Source: Candidatus Enterococcus testudinis (GTDB lineage: Bacteria; Bacillota; Bacilli; Lactobacillales; Enterococcaceae). Taken from it: a stretch of DNA of 64,000 bases. Under the pieces are notes generated by a model, which did not search any database, had not been told where the DNA came from, and saw only the letters and a program-made list of their open reading frames with translations. This document shows positions 26,581 to 34,277 of the stretch, in pieces; position 1 is the stretch's first letter; each line of letters opens with the position of its first letter. A program made the translations under genes and the position numbers. The stretch covers positions 2,234,380-2,298,379 of the forward strand of contig NZ_NGKU01000001.1 of NCBI RefSeq assembly GCF_002140915.1. The letters are read 5' to 3'.

Positions 26581-26654
26581 TGCCTTAGGTTGCGCCACTT
26601 GGTCGATCCATAAAACCTAGCACGATCCGCCTTGGTTTTGACAACAGGTATCAT
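26581..26654 (-). pseudogene. HNH gene 5' fragment, artefact copy
   Basis: It repeats the first ~25 codons of the HNH gene (MIPVVKTKADRARFYG onward) and is then cut by the adapter. It is part of the artefactual second block. Confidence 0.9.
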
Positions 26655-26980
26655 TGCTCTTTGGCTAACTGTTCAACATAAACATTTACCAAGGCTCGTT
26701 GCACTTGCAAGATTCCGTCTACTCCAAGCTGTGTTACATCGAGGTTCATATGTTCTTTTATAAACGTTGCGTTAACAGGTGCCTCAAGCGATCGCTTCAT
26801 CATGTAATAGTTTAGTGCTGCAAGTTCATCTACCTTCAGCCCGTACGCCGTGATTACTTTCCAGAACAGATCAGCAATAGCATCCATATCCTTCTCTTCT
26901 CGTAACTGAGTTAGCATCTTGATGAAGTCGTCTTGCTTTTCTGGAACAAATTTCTTTTTGTGATCCTGTGGTTTCTTCAT
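26651..26980 (-). CDS. Hypothetical phage protein, copy 2 (same gene as 25843-26172)
   Basis: Identical in sequence to the 109-codon gene at 25843-26172, with the same AAAAGGAGCG ribosome site. One of the two must be removed when the assembly is corrected. No family is recognised. Confidence 0.6.
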   Translation of the reverse strand: MKKPQDHKKKFVPEKQDDFIKMLTQLREEKDMDAIADLFWKVITAYGLKVDELAALNYYMMKRSLEAPVNATFIKEHMNLDVTQLGVDGILQVQRALVNVYVEQLAKEQ

Positions 26981-27019
26981 TTCTATCGCTCCTTTTGGGC
27001 ATAATAAAAACACCTAAGG

Positions 27020-27520
27020 TTAGTCAGGTGTTTGAAATTTATCGATTTTTAAATCAGCATATTTATCTATATTGCTCTTGTAATAATCTATAAACGAATT
27101 AATCTTATTTTTATAATTGATTTTTTCATCATCTTCAATTCTAACAGTGAGTGAAGGATCCTCGAATTCATAAGAATTAAAAAGTACGTCAATTTTTTTT
27201 AGCAACATATTGGTACATACGACTACCCTTAGAAAGTAAAATTGATTATTTGATGATAAGTAAGTTAATTCCTTTTCTTTAAGATATTCAAGTTTCTTTA
27301 TATTTAAATGAACTTCATTCAAAGCTTTTTCTCTCATAGTTGAATATGTTTCATTATCAAAATTTAACTTTAATATAGGTTCAACATATTCGTTGTATAT
27401 CATTAATCTAAATTTTTTTCTTGCGCATTTATCATCAATACGATTCTTTAAATAAACGATAAACGGAATAAATATACTTGAGATAACCCCTGCTGCAAAG
27501 CTTAAAAAATTTAAGTCCAT
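27020..27520 (-). CDS. N-terminally membrane-anchored hypothetical protein
   Basis: This protein has 166 residues. A single membrane segment (LSFAAGVISSIFIPFIVYL, ~5-24) is followed by a long, charged, mostly helical cytoplasmic domain with several aromatic residues. It is AT-rich and sits alone between the late-regulator terminator and the packaging genes, so it may be a moron expressed from its own promoter. Function unknown. Confidence 0.75.
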   Translation of the reverse strand: MDLNFLSFAAGVISSIFIPFIVYLKNRIDDKCARKKFRLMIYNEYVEPILKLNFDNETYSTMREKALNEVHLNIKKLEYLKEKELTYLSSNNQFYFLRVVVCTNMLLKKIDVLFNSYEFEDPSLTVRIEDDEKINYKNKINSFIDYYKSNIDKYADLKIDKFQTPD

Positions 27521-27585
27521 TTTGACACTCTCCTCTTATTAGATACAATTATCATACCTAACAATGGGGGAAAAGTGAATAACAA

Positions 27586-27700
27586 AAAGACAGCACTAGC
27601 GAATTTCGAAACAAGGGGTTTCACCTCTTCCAAAAAAATTGTGCTGTCTTTCTATTCCTGTCAAAGAAGTTTCGCGATAAGGAGATTGCCTCCTTTCGGT
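27586..27700 (-). terminator. Structured region with terminator between late regulator and packaging genes
   Basis: Arms AAAGACAGCAC (27586-27596) and GTGCTGTCTTT (27641-27651) pair perfectly and are followed on the minus strand by a T-rich run. Inside the loop AAGAGGTG can pair with ACCCCTT, and at 27679-27697 AAGGAG pairs with CTCCTT. The remaining sequence up to 27816 holds no open frame on either strand worth calling. It could be a terminator for the late-regulator transcript or a structured late leader. Confidence 0.55.
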
Positions 27701-27816
27701 ATTTGGATTAGTGTGAGTAGCCCAAACCGACGCTCTCCGTTTCTTCTACGCTATTACTATAACTCGTTTAAATCAAGAAATATACACAGTGATTGAGGTC
27801 GCATTTTGTGACAATG

Positions 27817-28296
27817 TCAAAACAAGCTTAGTTGATCTTGGTCTGCTGAATAGTAGTCCATTTCTTCTTGCTTCTTCAAGCGTTCCTCTCGTCTTGATTC
27901 ATATTCATCAACGAATGAAAGTGTCTTACGAATCTCTGTATGTCTCTTGCGGATGTACGACACGCTGTAACCTGTTTCATCTGCTATGTCATATACGTCC
28001 ATGTCCTCAATGTATTTCAATTTGACGATTTTATTATCAGTGCCGCTGAATGAGTCAATCAGTTCCAATAGTTCTGCTTTCTCACATTCTAGGACTGATA
28101 TCTCTCTTTCGATTATTTCTATGCTCTCTTCAAGTGATGATGATCTTGAGTTCTTTTCTAGGCGTACGTTTGCTAAGTCGCCATTGACCCATCGATCTAA
28201 TTCCAATTTACTCTTGTTAAGATTCCATTTCATGAAGAGAATTTGTTCTTCTAAATCTTGATAGTTTTTAAGCCATTGAAACCTCACAAACGCCAC
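27817..28296 (-). CDS. Late-gene transcription regulator, ArpU/DUF1492-like, with C-terminal clamp-binding motif
   Basis: This protein has 159 residues. The N-terminal half is a coiled coil. Residues ~100-135 (IVKLKYIEDMDVYDIADETGYSVSYIRKRHTEI) form a sigma-region-4-like helix-turn-helix, as in ArpU/RinA/DUF1492 regulators that switch on packaging and structural genes. The gene is last in the early operon, just before the late genes, the expected position. The extreme C-terminus is DQDQLSLF, a perfect match to the bacterial beta-clamp-binding consensus QL(S/D)LF, which I have not seen described for this family. Confidence 0.82.
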   Translation of the reverse strand: MAFVRFQWLKNYQDLEEQILFMKWNLNKSKLELDRWVNGDLANVRLEKNSRSSSLEESIEIIEREISVLECEKAELLELIDSFSGTDNKIVKLKYIEDMDVYDIADETGYSVSYIRKRHTEIRKTLSFVDEYESRREERLKKQEEMDYYSADQDQLSLF

Positions 28297-28355
28297 CCCT
28301 TTTATGGTAAAATAATCTTGTCGTAGGTCACTTACTCAAAAGGTAGTGGCTTTTT

Positions 28356-28511
28356 TTATTTGTCAAAATGAGCCGCATATCCATTTGCTTCATCCATAAT
28401 TAAACTTTTTAGGTCATTCCCCAGCACTTTCCTGTTGGCCGTGCCGTTTGCTTTGGCTTTTTCCTGAAGCCGCCGCTTCTTCTTTTTCACTTTTGATTTA
28501 GTCTTTCCCAA
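28356..28511 (-). CDS. Small basic phage protein
   Basis: A 51-codon frame from TTG 28511 with a GAGG nine bases before it. The N-terminal third is extremely basic (GKTKSKVKKKKRRLQEKAKA), the remainder helical. It overlaps the preceding 36-codon gene by 14 bases. A hairpin with a T-run on the plus strand (28329-28357) lies at its end. Nucleic-acid binding is likely; function unknown. Confidence 0.55.
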   Translation of the reverse strand: MGKTKSKVKKKKRRLQEKAKANGTANRKVLGNDLKSLIMDEANGYAAHFDK

Positions 28512-28608
28512 TATACTTATCCTCACTTTCATCTATTGATTTGCCTATAATGACTCCTATGAATACAACAGCCACAAATCCTATGAACATAAACATTGCT
28601 ACTGTCAT
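28498..28608 (-). CDS. Very small membrane protein
   Basis: A 36-codon frame: MTVAMFMFIGFVAVVFIGVI then GKSIDESEDKYIGKD. It has a strong GGAGGGTGA ribosome site and lies two bases after the preceding stop codon, so translation is very probable. Single-span early phage peptides of this sort are common. Confidence 0.65.
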   Translation of the reverse strand: MTVAMFMFIGFVAVVFIGVIIGKSIDESEDKYIGKD

Positions 28609-28610
28609 AA

Positions 28611-28811
28611 TCACCCTCCACTTTCAATTGCTTCACGCACAATTGGATCACGATAAAGCATTTTGTATTTTAGTTGCTCATGCTGCAGCTTTTGTTCTAG
28701 TTTAATAATCTGCTGTTGCTGGTCCACAATTGTATAGGATAGCCAACTTAGGCCAACGATTGTCAGCAGTATTGATACAATAGCCAGTACCGTATAATGA
28801 TTAACTTTCAT
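28611..28811 (-). CDS. Small membrane-anchored coiled-coil protein
   Basis: It encodes 66 residues from ATG 28811, with GGAG eight bases upstream, overlapping the nuclease-like gene by 11 bases. A membrane helix (~5-27) is followed by a Gln-rich coiled coil (DQQQQIIKLEQKLQHEQ). The layout resembles an i-spanin or an XhlA-like peptide, but the early-region location argues against a lysis role. Confidence 0.65.
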   Translation of the reverse strand: MKVNHYTVLAIVSILLTIVGLSWLSYTIVDQQQQIIKLEQKLQHEQLKYKMLYRDPIVREAIESGG

Positions 28812-29319
28812 TGGCTGGCTCCAATAGTTCACAGACGACCGTTTCTACTTTGTTGCTAACTCTGGCGCTGATCATATTCCACAATAATTCGCTAGACGAT
28901 TTCGTGCGCCTTGACCATGTTCCGAAACTTCCAGAAGTGTCAAATGCTACAATCAATCCTGTTCTAGCTTTATTCGGAACTAACACTTTTACACCATTGG
29001 GTAGTAAACCTTTTTGGTATAATTCCTCTGCCAAGCTTCTCTCACATACCAGATAGTTTTCATCACCCAGAAATGTTTTTCCATGCCCCGAATTGAAATC
29101 AGCCATACAAGATTTTACTTCGTAGAAGCTGAACGTACCTTTGTCAATGGCTGCCGCGTTCATTCCGTTTTGCATGATATTAAACGGCTTGAATCCCACA
29201 AAATCTATTCTTGCTTTACCAAAATCTAATTCAACTTCTTCTGCCCAAAAGGTACAGTTATTAGTCAATTTCTTACGCACAAGATCACTAAGACTTCTAG
29301 TGACATCATTTCTGCTCAT
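28801..29319 (-). CDS. PD-(D/E)XK-like nuclease-fold phage protein
   Basis: This protein has 172 residues. The strand pair KARIDFVGF and FSFYEVKSC supplies an aspartate and an E-x-K in the spacing of the MmcB/PD-(D/E)XK nuclease core. An AGGAGG site precedes the ATG. It lies among small early genes. A DNA-processing or anti-restriction role is possible; the exact family is uncertain. Confidence 0.65.
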   Translation of the reverse strand: MSRNDVTRSLSDLVRKKLTNNCTFWAEEVELDFGKARIDFVGFKPFNIMQNGMNAAAIDKGTFSFYEVKSCMADFNSGHGKTFLGDENYLVCERSLAEELYQKGLLPNGVKVLVPNKARTGLIVAFDTSGSFGTWSRRTKSSSELLWNMISARVSNKVETVVCELLEPANES

Positions 29320-29358
29320 CTTATCCCTCCTGTTACTTTATCGCTGACGATTGCGGAA

Positions 29359-29577
29359 TTAATCACTACCCCAAACTATCCATGCTCTTTGTTGAGTTTC
29401 TTCAATGCCTAGCTCTATTACTTCTGTTGGATCTTCTCTAGGAAACGACTCGCTTTCGTACCCCATCTCTTCATCAATTACTTGTAAAGCAGTTGATAAA
29501 TCTTTTGCTATACAAGCGATTTGCCCACTGGACCAACTTTGTAAGACGCCATCTCCGTACCAAATAAATAGTTTCAT
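29359..29577 (-). CDS. Small hypothetical phage protein
   Basis: It encodes 72 residues from ATG 29577, overlapping the previous stop (ATGA). It begins MKLFIWYGDGVLQSWSSGQI and is acidic towards the end. It looks like the enterococcal and listerial phage family of small proteins starting with KLFIWYGD; no function is known to me. Confidence 0.7.
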   Translation of the reverse strand: MKLFIWYGDGVLQSWSSGQIACIAKDLSTALQVIDEEMGYESESFPREDPTEVIELGIEETQQRAWIVWGSD

Positions 29578-29786
29578 CACTCTTCCCCCTGTTCCAATCG
29601 CTTGCCACACATCGGACAGTAATTGATTGGCAGCGAAGACTGTTGTGTCTGCAGCATTCCGCCCGCATATTCACGATAATTCTCCACAAAAACCAAACTA
29701 CTACCATCTATTGCCACACTTCTGCCCCGACTATCATATACAGTTGCTTGTTTCTGTTCATCGTTACAAAGGCTACAGCTTTTCAT
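29577..29786 (-). CDS. Small zinc-ribbon protein
   Basis: It encodes 69 residues from ATG 29786 behind AGGAGG. CSLCNDEQ near the start and YCPMCGKRL near the end give two CxxC pairs, a likely zinc ribbon. The middle is beta-rich. It is translated in an ATGA overlap chain with both neighbours. Confidence 0.75.
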   Translation of the reverse strand: MKSCSLCNDEQKQATVYDSRGRSVAIDGSSLVFVENYREYAGGMLQTQQSSLPINYCPMCGKRLEQGEE

Positions 29787-30199
29787 CACTCTGCCTCCTG
29801 TTCCAAAGCCCAATTAACATAAGCGCTCATAACCACTAAATCCTGTTTTCCATCCATCGATCGATAAGCTTGCTCAACATCAGTAGGTAGCTCTGCGCCA
29901 AAGTGTTGCCATCCGAAAGCTGAAAAAGTCACAATCGGAGCATTGTCAGCTTTTACGGCTATCCCTTTCAACCACTCCAACACAATCTGCTGATTCTGGT
30001 TGAGTTGCTGTTGTAAAGTCTCAACAATAGAATCTGCTAAATCACCAACATTTTCTTCTGTCCATTCCTCAAAATCCTCTATATCAACAGTTCCCACTGT
30101 AAATCCTGATTTGTCTCTTGTTAATTCATAAGTATAAGTATCATCAAGACCAAGATGTTTGCTTATCACTCCTACTATTTTTTCTTTTAAACTACTCAC
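29786..30199 (-). CDS. Hypothetical early phage protein
   Basis: It encodes 137 residues from GTG 30199, which overlaps the preceding stop (GTGA) and lies seven bases from AGGAGG. The sequence has a beta-hairpin core (TYELTRDKSGFTVGTVDIEDF), a Gln-rich helix, then DLVVMSAYVNWALEQEAE. Not recognised. Confidence 0.65.
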   Translation of the reverse strand: MSSLKEKIVGVISKHLGLDDTYTYELTRDKSGFTVGTVDIEDFEEWTEENVGDLADSIVETLQQQLNQNQQIVLEWLKGIAVKADNAPIVTFSAFGWQHFGAELPTDVEQAYRSMDGKQDLVVMSAYVNWALEQEAE

Positions 30200-30522
30200 A
30201 TTGATCCCTCCTGTTCCTGTGCCCATTTTTTAAATGCATCCAATACTTCAAATAAATCATTATTTTGAATCTTTCCAAATTCATCTTCCACTAAAAAATT
30301 ATAAATCGCCCATTCCGCTGAATTATTATGACATCTGTAGTTAGCCCTAAGATCATGTAGCATTTTCAATTGTCTTTTGTCGAGCTGCGGTTGACTGCCG
30401 TATTCTCGGATGTGCCTAATAGCATTTTTTAGATAAACTCTTTCGGTATTTCGATCTTTATTCCCAATCAACACTCGACCGATTTCTTCAATCGCTGCAT
30501 CTAATAATTCGTTCACATTCAT
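30196..30522 (-). CDS. Hypothetical helical phage protein
   Basis: It has 108 residues, mostly helical, with RVYLKNAIRHIREYG and FKKWAQEQEGSM at the end. It overlaps both neighbours by four bases. No known domain. Confidence 0.65.
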   Translation of the reverse strand: MNVNELLDAAIEEIGRVLIGNKDRNTERVYLKNAIRHIREYGSQPQLDKRQLKMLHDLRANYRCHNNSAEWAIYNFLVEDEFGKIQNNDLFEVLDAFKKWAQEQEGSM

Positions 30523-30842
30523 TCCTCGCTTTCTGCTATCCCATTATTTTTTAAAAAATCCTCAATCAAGACTGCGTTTCTGCTTTTCCAATTTATTTCT
30601 GTAATATCCAAGTTTCTGATTATCTGGCAAGGACGAGCCTTTGGATCGTCTTCGTTGACGTAGCCCCATGCCTCTAAATCCATGTACCTTTTAGGCTTCA
30701 AGGAAAAAAGAACCAACCACTCACCCTCTAAATCACGGACAACATATCGAAAGCCGCGATCAAAATACTTTTTCAATTCTTTCAAAGTATCCATCCGATT
30801 TTTCAGTCGTACATATTCTTTAACCATATCTTTCCACTCCAA
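30519..30842 (-). CDS. Hypothetical phage protein
   Basis: It encodes 107 residues from TTG 30842 (GAGG seven bases before) or ATG 30827. A coiled-coil opening is followed by a beta-rich part (RYVVRDLEGEWLVLFSLKPKRY). Not recognised. Confidence 0.62.
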   Translation of the reverse strand: MEWKDMVKEYVRLKNRMDTLKELKKYFDRGFRYVVRDLEGEWLVLFSLKPKRYMDLEAWGYVNEDDPKARPCQIIRNLDITEINWKSRNAVLIEDFLKNNGIAESEE

Positions 30843-30865
30843 TTGAGTTCCTCGCTTTCTTTCTG

Positions 30866-31339
30866 CTATTTCGTCGGATAGCTGACTTGTTTGTTAAAAA
30901 TAAGCCAGTGTGTTTGTGATCGCTTATTGCCAAATAATGGACTAAATGGTTCTATAGCTTTAAGAACTTCTTTTAGCTTTACCTGGTTCTCATTCCACTT
31001 GAAAATGACAGTCCCATTAGGTTTAATAACTCTCATACATTCAGCCATACCGCGCTTGATATCGTCTGGCCAGTTATCTTTATCAAGCTGGCCATATTGA
31101 CCTTTCATAATTGATTTTTGCCCTGCCCATTTCAAATGTGGCGGATCAAAAACAACCAAATCATACGTACAATCTGCAAAAGGCATATCCCTAAAATCAG
31201 CGACAACGTCAGGCTTAACATTTACTTTTTTACCGTAAATTTCGTATTCTTCTTCTCTAATATCCATGTAAGTAGCAAAGTTGCATTCTTTATCAAACCA
31301 GAACAATCGGCTACCACAACATGCATCTAAAATTTTCAT
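30866..31339 (-). CDS. Class I SAM-dependent methyltransferase, possible DNA N-methyltransferase
   Basis: This protein has 157 residues. KILDACCGSRLFWFD is the SAM-binding motif I (DxCCGS), VADFRDMPF motif III, and LVVFDPPHLKWAG has the DPPx catalytic loop of amino-methyltransferases. It lacks a separate target recognition domain, so specificity is unclear. SD GGAGG precedes the ATG. It follows the 59-codon gene by one base. Phage-borne orphan methyltransferases usually protect phage DNA from restriction. Confidence 0.85.
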   Translation of the reverse strand: MKILDACCGSRLFWFDKECNFATYMDIREEEYEIYGKKVNVKPDVVADFRDMPFADCTYDLVVFDPPHLKWAGQKSIMKGQYGQLDKDNWPDDIKRGMAECMRVIKPNGTVIFKWNENQVKLKEVLKAIEPFSPLFGNKRSQTHWLIFNKQVSYPTK

Positions 31340-31340
31340 G

Positions 31341-31520
31341 CTAATCCTCCAGCTTCACAATCTCACGCCGTCTCTTCTTAAGTTTGCTCATTCTCGCAAT
31401 ACCAGTCGGCGTGCTATACCACAAAACAGTGTCAATCTTGATTCCTAGCCGTTTTGCCACTTGTTGCGGTGTTCCTTCGAAAACGAATTGATCTCGCTCA
31501 TATACTCCGTAAATCGCCAA
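31341..31520 (-). CDS. Small DNA-binding-like phage protein
   Basis: A 59-codon frame from TTG 31520 with AAGGAGCG before it. The stretch GTPQQVAKRLGIKIDTVLWYSTP resembles a helix-turn-helix that recurs in small phage proteins, and the C-terminus is very basic (SKLKKRRREIVKLED). It lies between the two methyltransferase genes. Confidence 0.7.
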   Translation of the reverse strand: MAIYGVYERDQFVFEGTPQQVAKRLGIKIDTVLWYSTPTGIARMSKLKKRRREIVKLED

Positions 31521-31536
31521 TTGGCTTCGCTCCTTT

Positions 31537-32445
31537 TTAAATCAATACTTCGAACAAGCTTTCAAATATCCCAACTGGAATACTATTCCCAGCCTGTTTG
31601 TATAACGCTGTTTTTCCATTTACTTTGCTCGCTTTTTCGTAGTCTTGCACATCGTACCCTTGCAGTAGCCAGCATTCTTTTGGTGTTAGCAGCCTAAATT
31701 TTCCATCTCCAATATCAACTATGCCTGAATTCGGGCATCTTAATTGTTTAGTAGTAATTGTCCAGGCGTATTCATCTATCTTTTTCAGTCGTCCGCCAAA
31801 ACCTGTTGAATCGTTGTTTATTTTGGCTAGCATGCTTGGCTGATTGATCGTGTACTCACTTGATACTTCGTTTTCCAAAAACTCGTGTATTGATTTCATC
31901 TGTTGCCTTTTCAGTACGTTAAAATTAAACGGTTCGCCTAAAATCGATATAGTAAATACTCGTTGACGAAACTGCGGTAAGCCAAACTCTCTTGCATCCA
32001 ACACTTCAAAGTTATTTGAATATCCAAGCTTCTCCATTTCATCCAGATACTGATTAAAATTCTTACGCATGTGTTTGTGTAGCACACCTTTGACATTCTC
32101 CCAAATCACAATCCTTGGCTTCCAAATTCCCATTTGTTTGATAATGTTCAGCGTCTCCCACATTAAACTCGAGCGTGTGCCACTACCTTTATCAGCACCT
32201 AATTTTTGCCCAGCAATAGATATATCCTGGCAAGGTGATCCGTGAATCAAAATATCTGGTTTGAGATTCCAATTGATTACTGATTGAGTTTTAAAAGGCA
32301 GTTCATTTGCAAAAATAGCGTTGTAGCTATCAACTGCCTTCTGATCAATCTCCACATAATCAATAGATTTGGTCGGTATTCCTAAGTTTCTTAACGCAAT
32401 TCGAGGGCTGCCAATGCCACCGAACAATTCTAAAATTTGAAGCAC
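31537..32445 (-). CDS. C5 cytosine DNA methyltransferase, orphan
   Basis: It encodes 302 residues from GTG 32445; GTG 32454 in frame overlaps the GAGGAG site. All main motifs are present: LELFGGIGSPRIAL (I), GSPCQDISIAG with catalytic cysteine (IV), IVIWENVKG (VI), REFGLPQFRQRVF (VIII) and KQAGNSIPVGIFE (X). There is no restriction partner nearby, so it most likely shields phage DNA. Recognition sequence is not deducible. Confidence 0.93.
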   Translation of the reverse strand: MLQILELFGGIGSPRIALRNLGIPTKSIDYVEIDQKAVDSYNAIFANELPFKTQSVINWNLKPDILIHGSPCQDISIAGQKLGADKGSGTRSSLMWETLNIIKQMGIWKPRIVIWENVKGVLHKHMRKNFNQYLDEMEKLGYSNNFEVLDAREFGLPQFRQRVFTISILGEPFNFNVLKRQQMKSIHEFLENEVSSEYTINQPSMLAKINNDSTGFGGRLKKIDEYAWTITTKQLRCPNSGIVDIGDGKFRLLTPKECWLLQGYDVQDYEKASKVNGKTALYKQAGNSIPVGIFESLFEVLI

Positions 32446-32486
32446 TAGCTTCACTCCTCATTTGGTTATTTCTTCCGATTACTGAC

Positions 32487-32672
32487 TCAATCTACCTTTT
32501 CGAACAAAACTGAGTAATCATCTATTTTCAGGCATTTGGCTATTTCCTCAACTGTCCTTAATTGGATCCCTGCTCTTTTCTTTAAAGCATTTTCGTGCGA
32601 TTGCCTGAGCGGAAGATTTTTATTTTTCATATGCCATTCAACGTTGGTCCAAAATATCTCTATGATGTCCAT
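32487..32672 (-). CDS. Small XRE-like regulator or fragment
   Basis: It encodes 61 residues from ATG 32672, seven bases after AGGGA. The last part, RTVEEIAKCLKIDDYSVLFEKVD, looks like the end of a Cro/CI helix-turn-helix, and the first part is a poor match, so it may be a diverged regulator. The gene start overlaps the zinc-finger gene end by 35 bases. Confidence 0.6.
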   Translation of the reverse strand: MDIIEIFWTNVEWHMKNKNLPLRQSHENALKKRAGIQLRTVEEIAKCLKIDDYSVLFEKVD

Positions 32673-32805
32673 TCTTGAGATCCCTCGTTTCCTTTCTGAT
32701 TGGTATGCCATTCTTGTTGCAGATCGGGCAGCTATTAGCTACTGCCCGACCATATTTATCTTCTTTCCAAACAATTCTTTCGCCTTTACATCGATAACAT
32801 TTCAT
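32638..32805 (-). CDS. Small zinc-finger phage protein
   Basis: A 55-codon frame starting MKCYRCKGERIVWKEDKYGR, with SCPICNKNG near residue 26: two CxxC pairs separated by ~20 residues, a zinc ribbon. The ATG overlaps the preceding stop. The downstream end is less certain. Confidence 0.62.
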   Translation of the reverse strand: MKCYRCKGERIVWKEDKYGRAVANSCPICNKNGIPIRKETRDLKNGHHRDILDQR

Positions 32806-33008
32806 CAAAACACCTTCTTGAGTTGCTTAGACTTCAGTAAGTGCAGATACAACAATCCAATGTCAATTGGATCTTCATTCATGATTTGAGCAACTTCGCT
32901 GGGCTTAAATCCTTTTAAGAACAAATCTTTTGCCTGGTTGATCACGCCAACGCTCCAATAGAATTTAGCATCTTCCAAGATGATTATTTTGCCGTCATCG
33001 AAGGTCAA
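32805..33008 (-). CDS. Small HTH-like phage protein
   Basis: This protein has 67 residues. VINQAKDLFLKGFKPSEVAQIMNEDPIDIGLLYLHLL reads as a helix-turn-helix of the small regulator type used in phage early operons. It overlaps both neighbours by a few bases. Confidence 0.65.
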   Translation of the reverse strand: MTFDDGKIIILEDAKFYWSVGVINQAKDLFLKGFKPSEVAQIMNEDPIDIGLLYLHLLKSKQLKKVF

Positions 33009-33790
33009 TAAGGATCATCCTCCCCATCATCTTCCGGCGGCTCGTTTCCATAAGGATCTGATTGTCCTAATAAATCACCGTCAGCTTCTTCGTCAATTCC
33101 GGAAATGTCTTCATTGTCATCTGATTCGACTTCTGAGAGGTTTTCGTTTATTTCTGGCTCATTATGCAACTCATCCGAAACATCCTCGCTATCTTCTTCT
33201 GATTCACCAGAATCGTCAGTTTCAGGCTCACTTTCAATAAAGATTACTTCATTCCGCTTTTTGTCCCAAGCTGCAGCATAAGGCGCATAATATTCACGTG
33301 CTTTTTCAAGTTCATTTAAAACGGTGATTGCTGACATTTCATAATCTTCCGCTACTTCTTCAACTGGTTCGCCGTCATCTAGACGGATAAGAACGCTTCT
33401 TGGATTAATGTGACCCGGGAATTCTAAAGACTTCGCAGCGCGAATGAATTCATCAACGATATCTTTTGTGACTTCAAACGGACGGTTTTCAATATCGATA
33501 TTTCCTTGATCGTCAACTTCTAGCTGCGTTTGCTCTTTTTGTACAAAATCAATCGTACCGTCATTGTTCACAACATATTCTTGTGTAGGTGCGTTCGTAC
33601 TTTTATCAAAAGGAATTGAATACCGGTAATATTCAGGAACGATTGTGATATTTACTGTTTTCCCTGAGAATGCTCGTAAAGCGTCATATTTCCCGTTTAA
33701 AGATCCATTTTTCACTTCAAGAGTAATTTTGGTTAGATCTTCACTTGCGATATTGATTGATTTGATTGTTGGTCGAAATTCTACTGTCAT
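33005..33790 (-). CDS. Early phage protein with acidic tail ending GEDDPY
   Basis: This protein has 261 residues. The first ~65 are beta-rich (FRPTIKSINIASEDLTKITLEV, VNITIVPEYYRYSIPF), which could be an OB-like fold. Residues 100-165 are helical. The last ~80 are strongly acidic (about half D/E) and end GEDDPY. The RecT-like protein five genes upstream ends with the same six residues. An acidic disordered tail with a hydrophobic tip is the design of SSB proteins, so a single-strand-DNA accessory function is plausible but not shown. SD AGGAGG. Confidence 0.62.
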   Translation of the reverse strand: MTVEFRPTIKSINIASEDLTKITLEVKNGSLNGKYDALRAFSGKTVNITIVPEYYRYSIPFDKSTNAPTQEYVVNNDGTIDFVQKEQTQLEVDDQGNIDIENRPFEVTKDIVDEFIRAAKSLEFPGHINPRSVLIRLDDGEPVEEVAEDYEMSAITVLNELEKAREYYAPYAAAWDKKRNEVIFIESEPETDDSGESEEDSEDVSDELHNEPEINENLSEVESDDNEDISGIDEEADGDLLGQSDPYGNEPPEDDGEDDPY

Positions 33791-33802
33791 TTATTTTTCC
33801 TC

Positions 33803-34273
33803 CTAATAGTTAGTTGCATCTTTCCAATGATAATTAAAGTTTCTGGTTATAAACGGTTGCTTATCATTCAAAGGTTTGGTTACGCCTTGAGTGATCACTT
33901 TGAAATCATTTCTGCGAATAACCACCGCCTCTACCGGATGGCCATATCTGATAGCGAAAAGTCTGAAACGTAATTTGTTTGATTGATCAATTCCGTACAT
34001 CCCATGACTATTTTTCACATCGATCACATGCAACCAGCTACCATCATAATTTTTGATAATGAAGTCTGGGGAATAAGCAATCTGAGAAATCTTTCCTCCG
34101 CCCCCTGGTAATTCGGTTAATTCCGTGAGCTTAAATCTCGGATGCACCTCATATGGAAAACCAGAATTCTTAACAAATCTTTGATAAAACTGTGCTTCTT
34201 TTTCTGAATCGAAGACATATCCATCCATATGAACCTTATTTCCACGTTTATTTAATGCTGTAGGACCAGCCAT
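33803..34273 (-). CDS. DUF1064 phage endonuclease, resolvase-like
   Basis: This protein has 156 residues. DSEKEAQFYQRF, YSPDFIIKNYDG and HVIDVKNSHG place E, D and D-x-K in the order of a PD-(D/E)XK active site, as in DUF1064 proteins thought to resolve phage recombination junctions. It directly follows the replication initiator gene. SD AAAGGAG precedes the ATG. Confidence 0.85.
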   Translation of the reverse strand: MAGPTALNKRGNKVHMDGYVFDSEKEAQFYQRFVKNSGFPYEVHPRFKLTELTELPGGGGKISQIAYSPDFIIKNYDGSWLHVIDVKNSHGMYGIDQSNKLRFRLFAIRYGHPVEAVVIRRNDFKVITQGVTKPLNDKQPFITRNFNYHWKDATNY

Positions 34274-34277
34274 TGGA

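Larger units (their letters stand above)
26581..27347. repeat. Copy 2 of the 767-bp duplicated block (assembly artefact)
   Basis: Same sequence as 25773-26539. Deleting 26540-27347 or 25773-26580 restores one continuous gene order: 166-codon gene, 109-codon gene, HNH gene. Confidence 0.95.

Noticed and set aside
25843-26980. Two identical copies of a 109-codon phage gene read as a real tandem duplication
   Set aside because: An exact sequencing adapter lies between the copies, and the copies are identical with breakpoints at the adapter. It is an assembly artefact.
27650-27816. tRNA gene in the structured intergenic region
   Set aside because: No pairing acceptor stem, no TTC-type T loop and no CCA-like end could be found on either strand.
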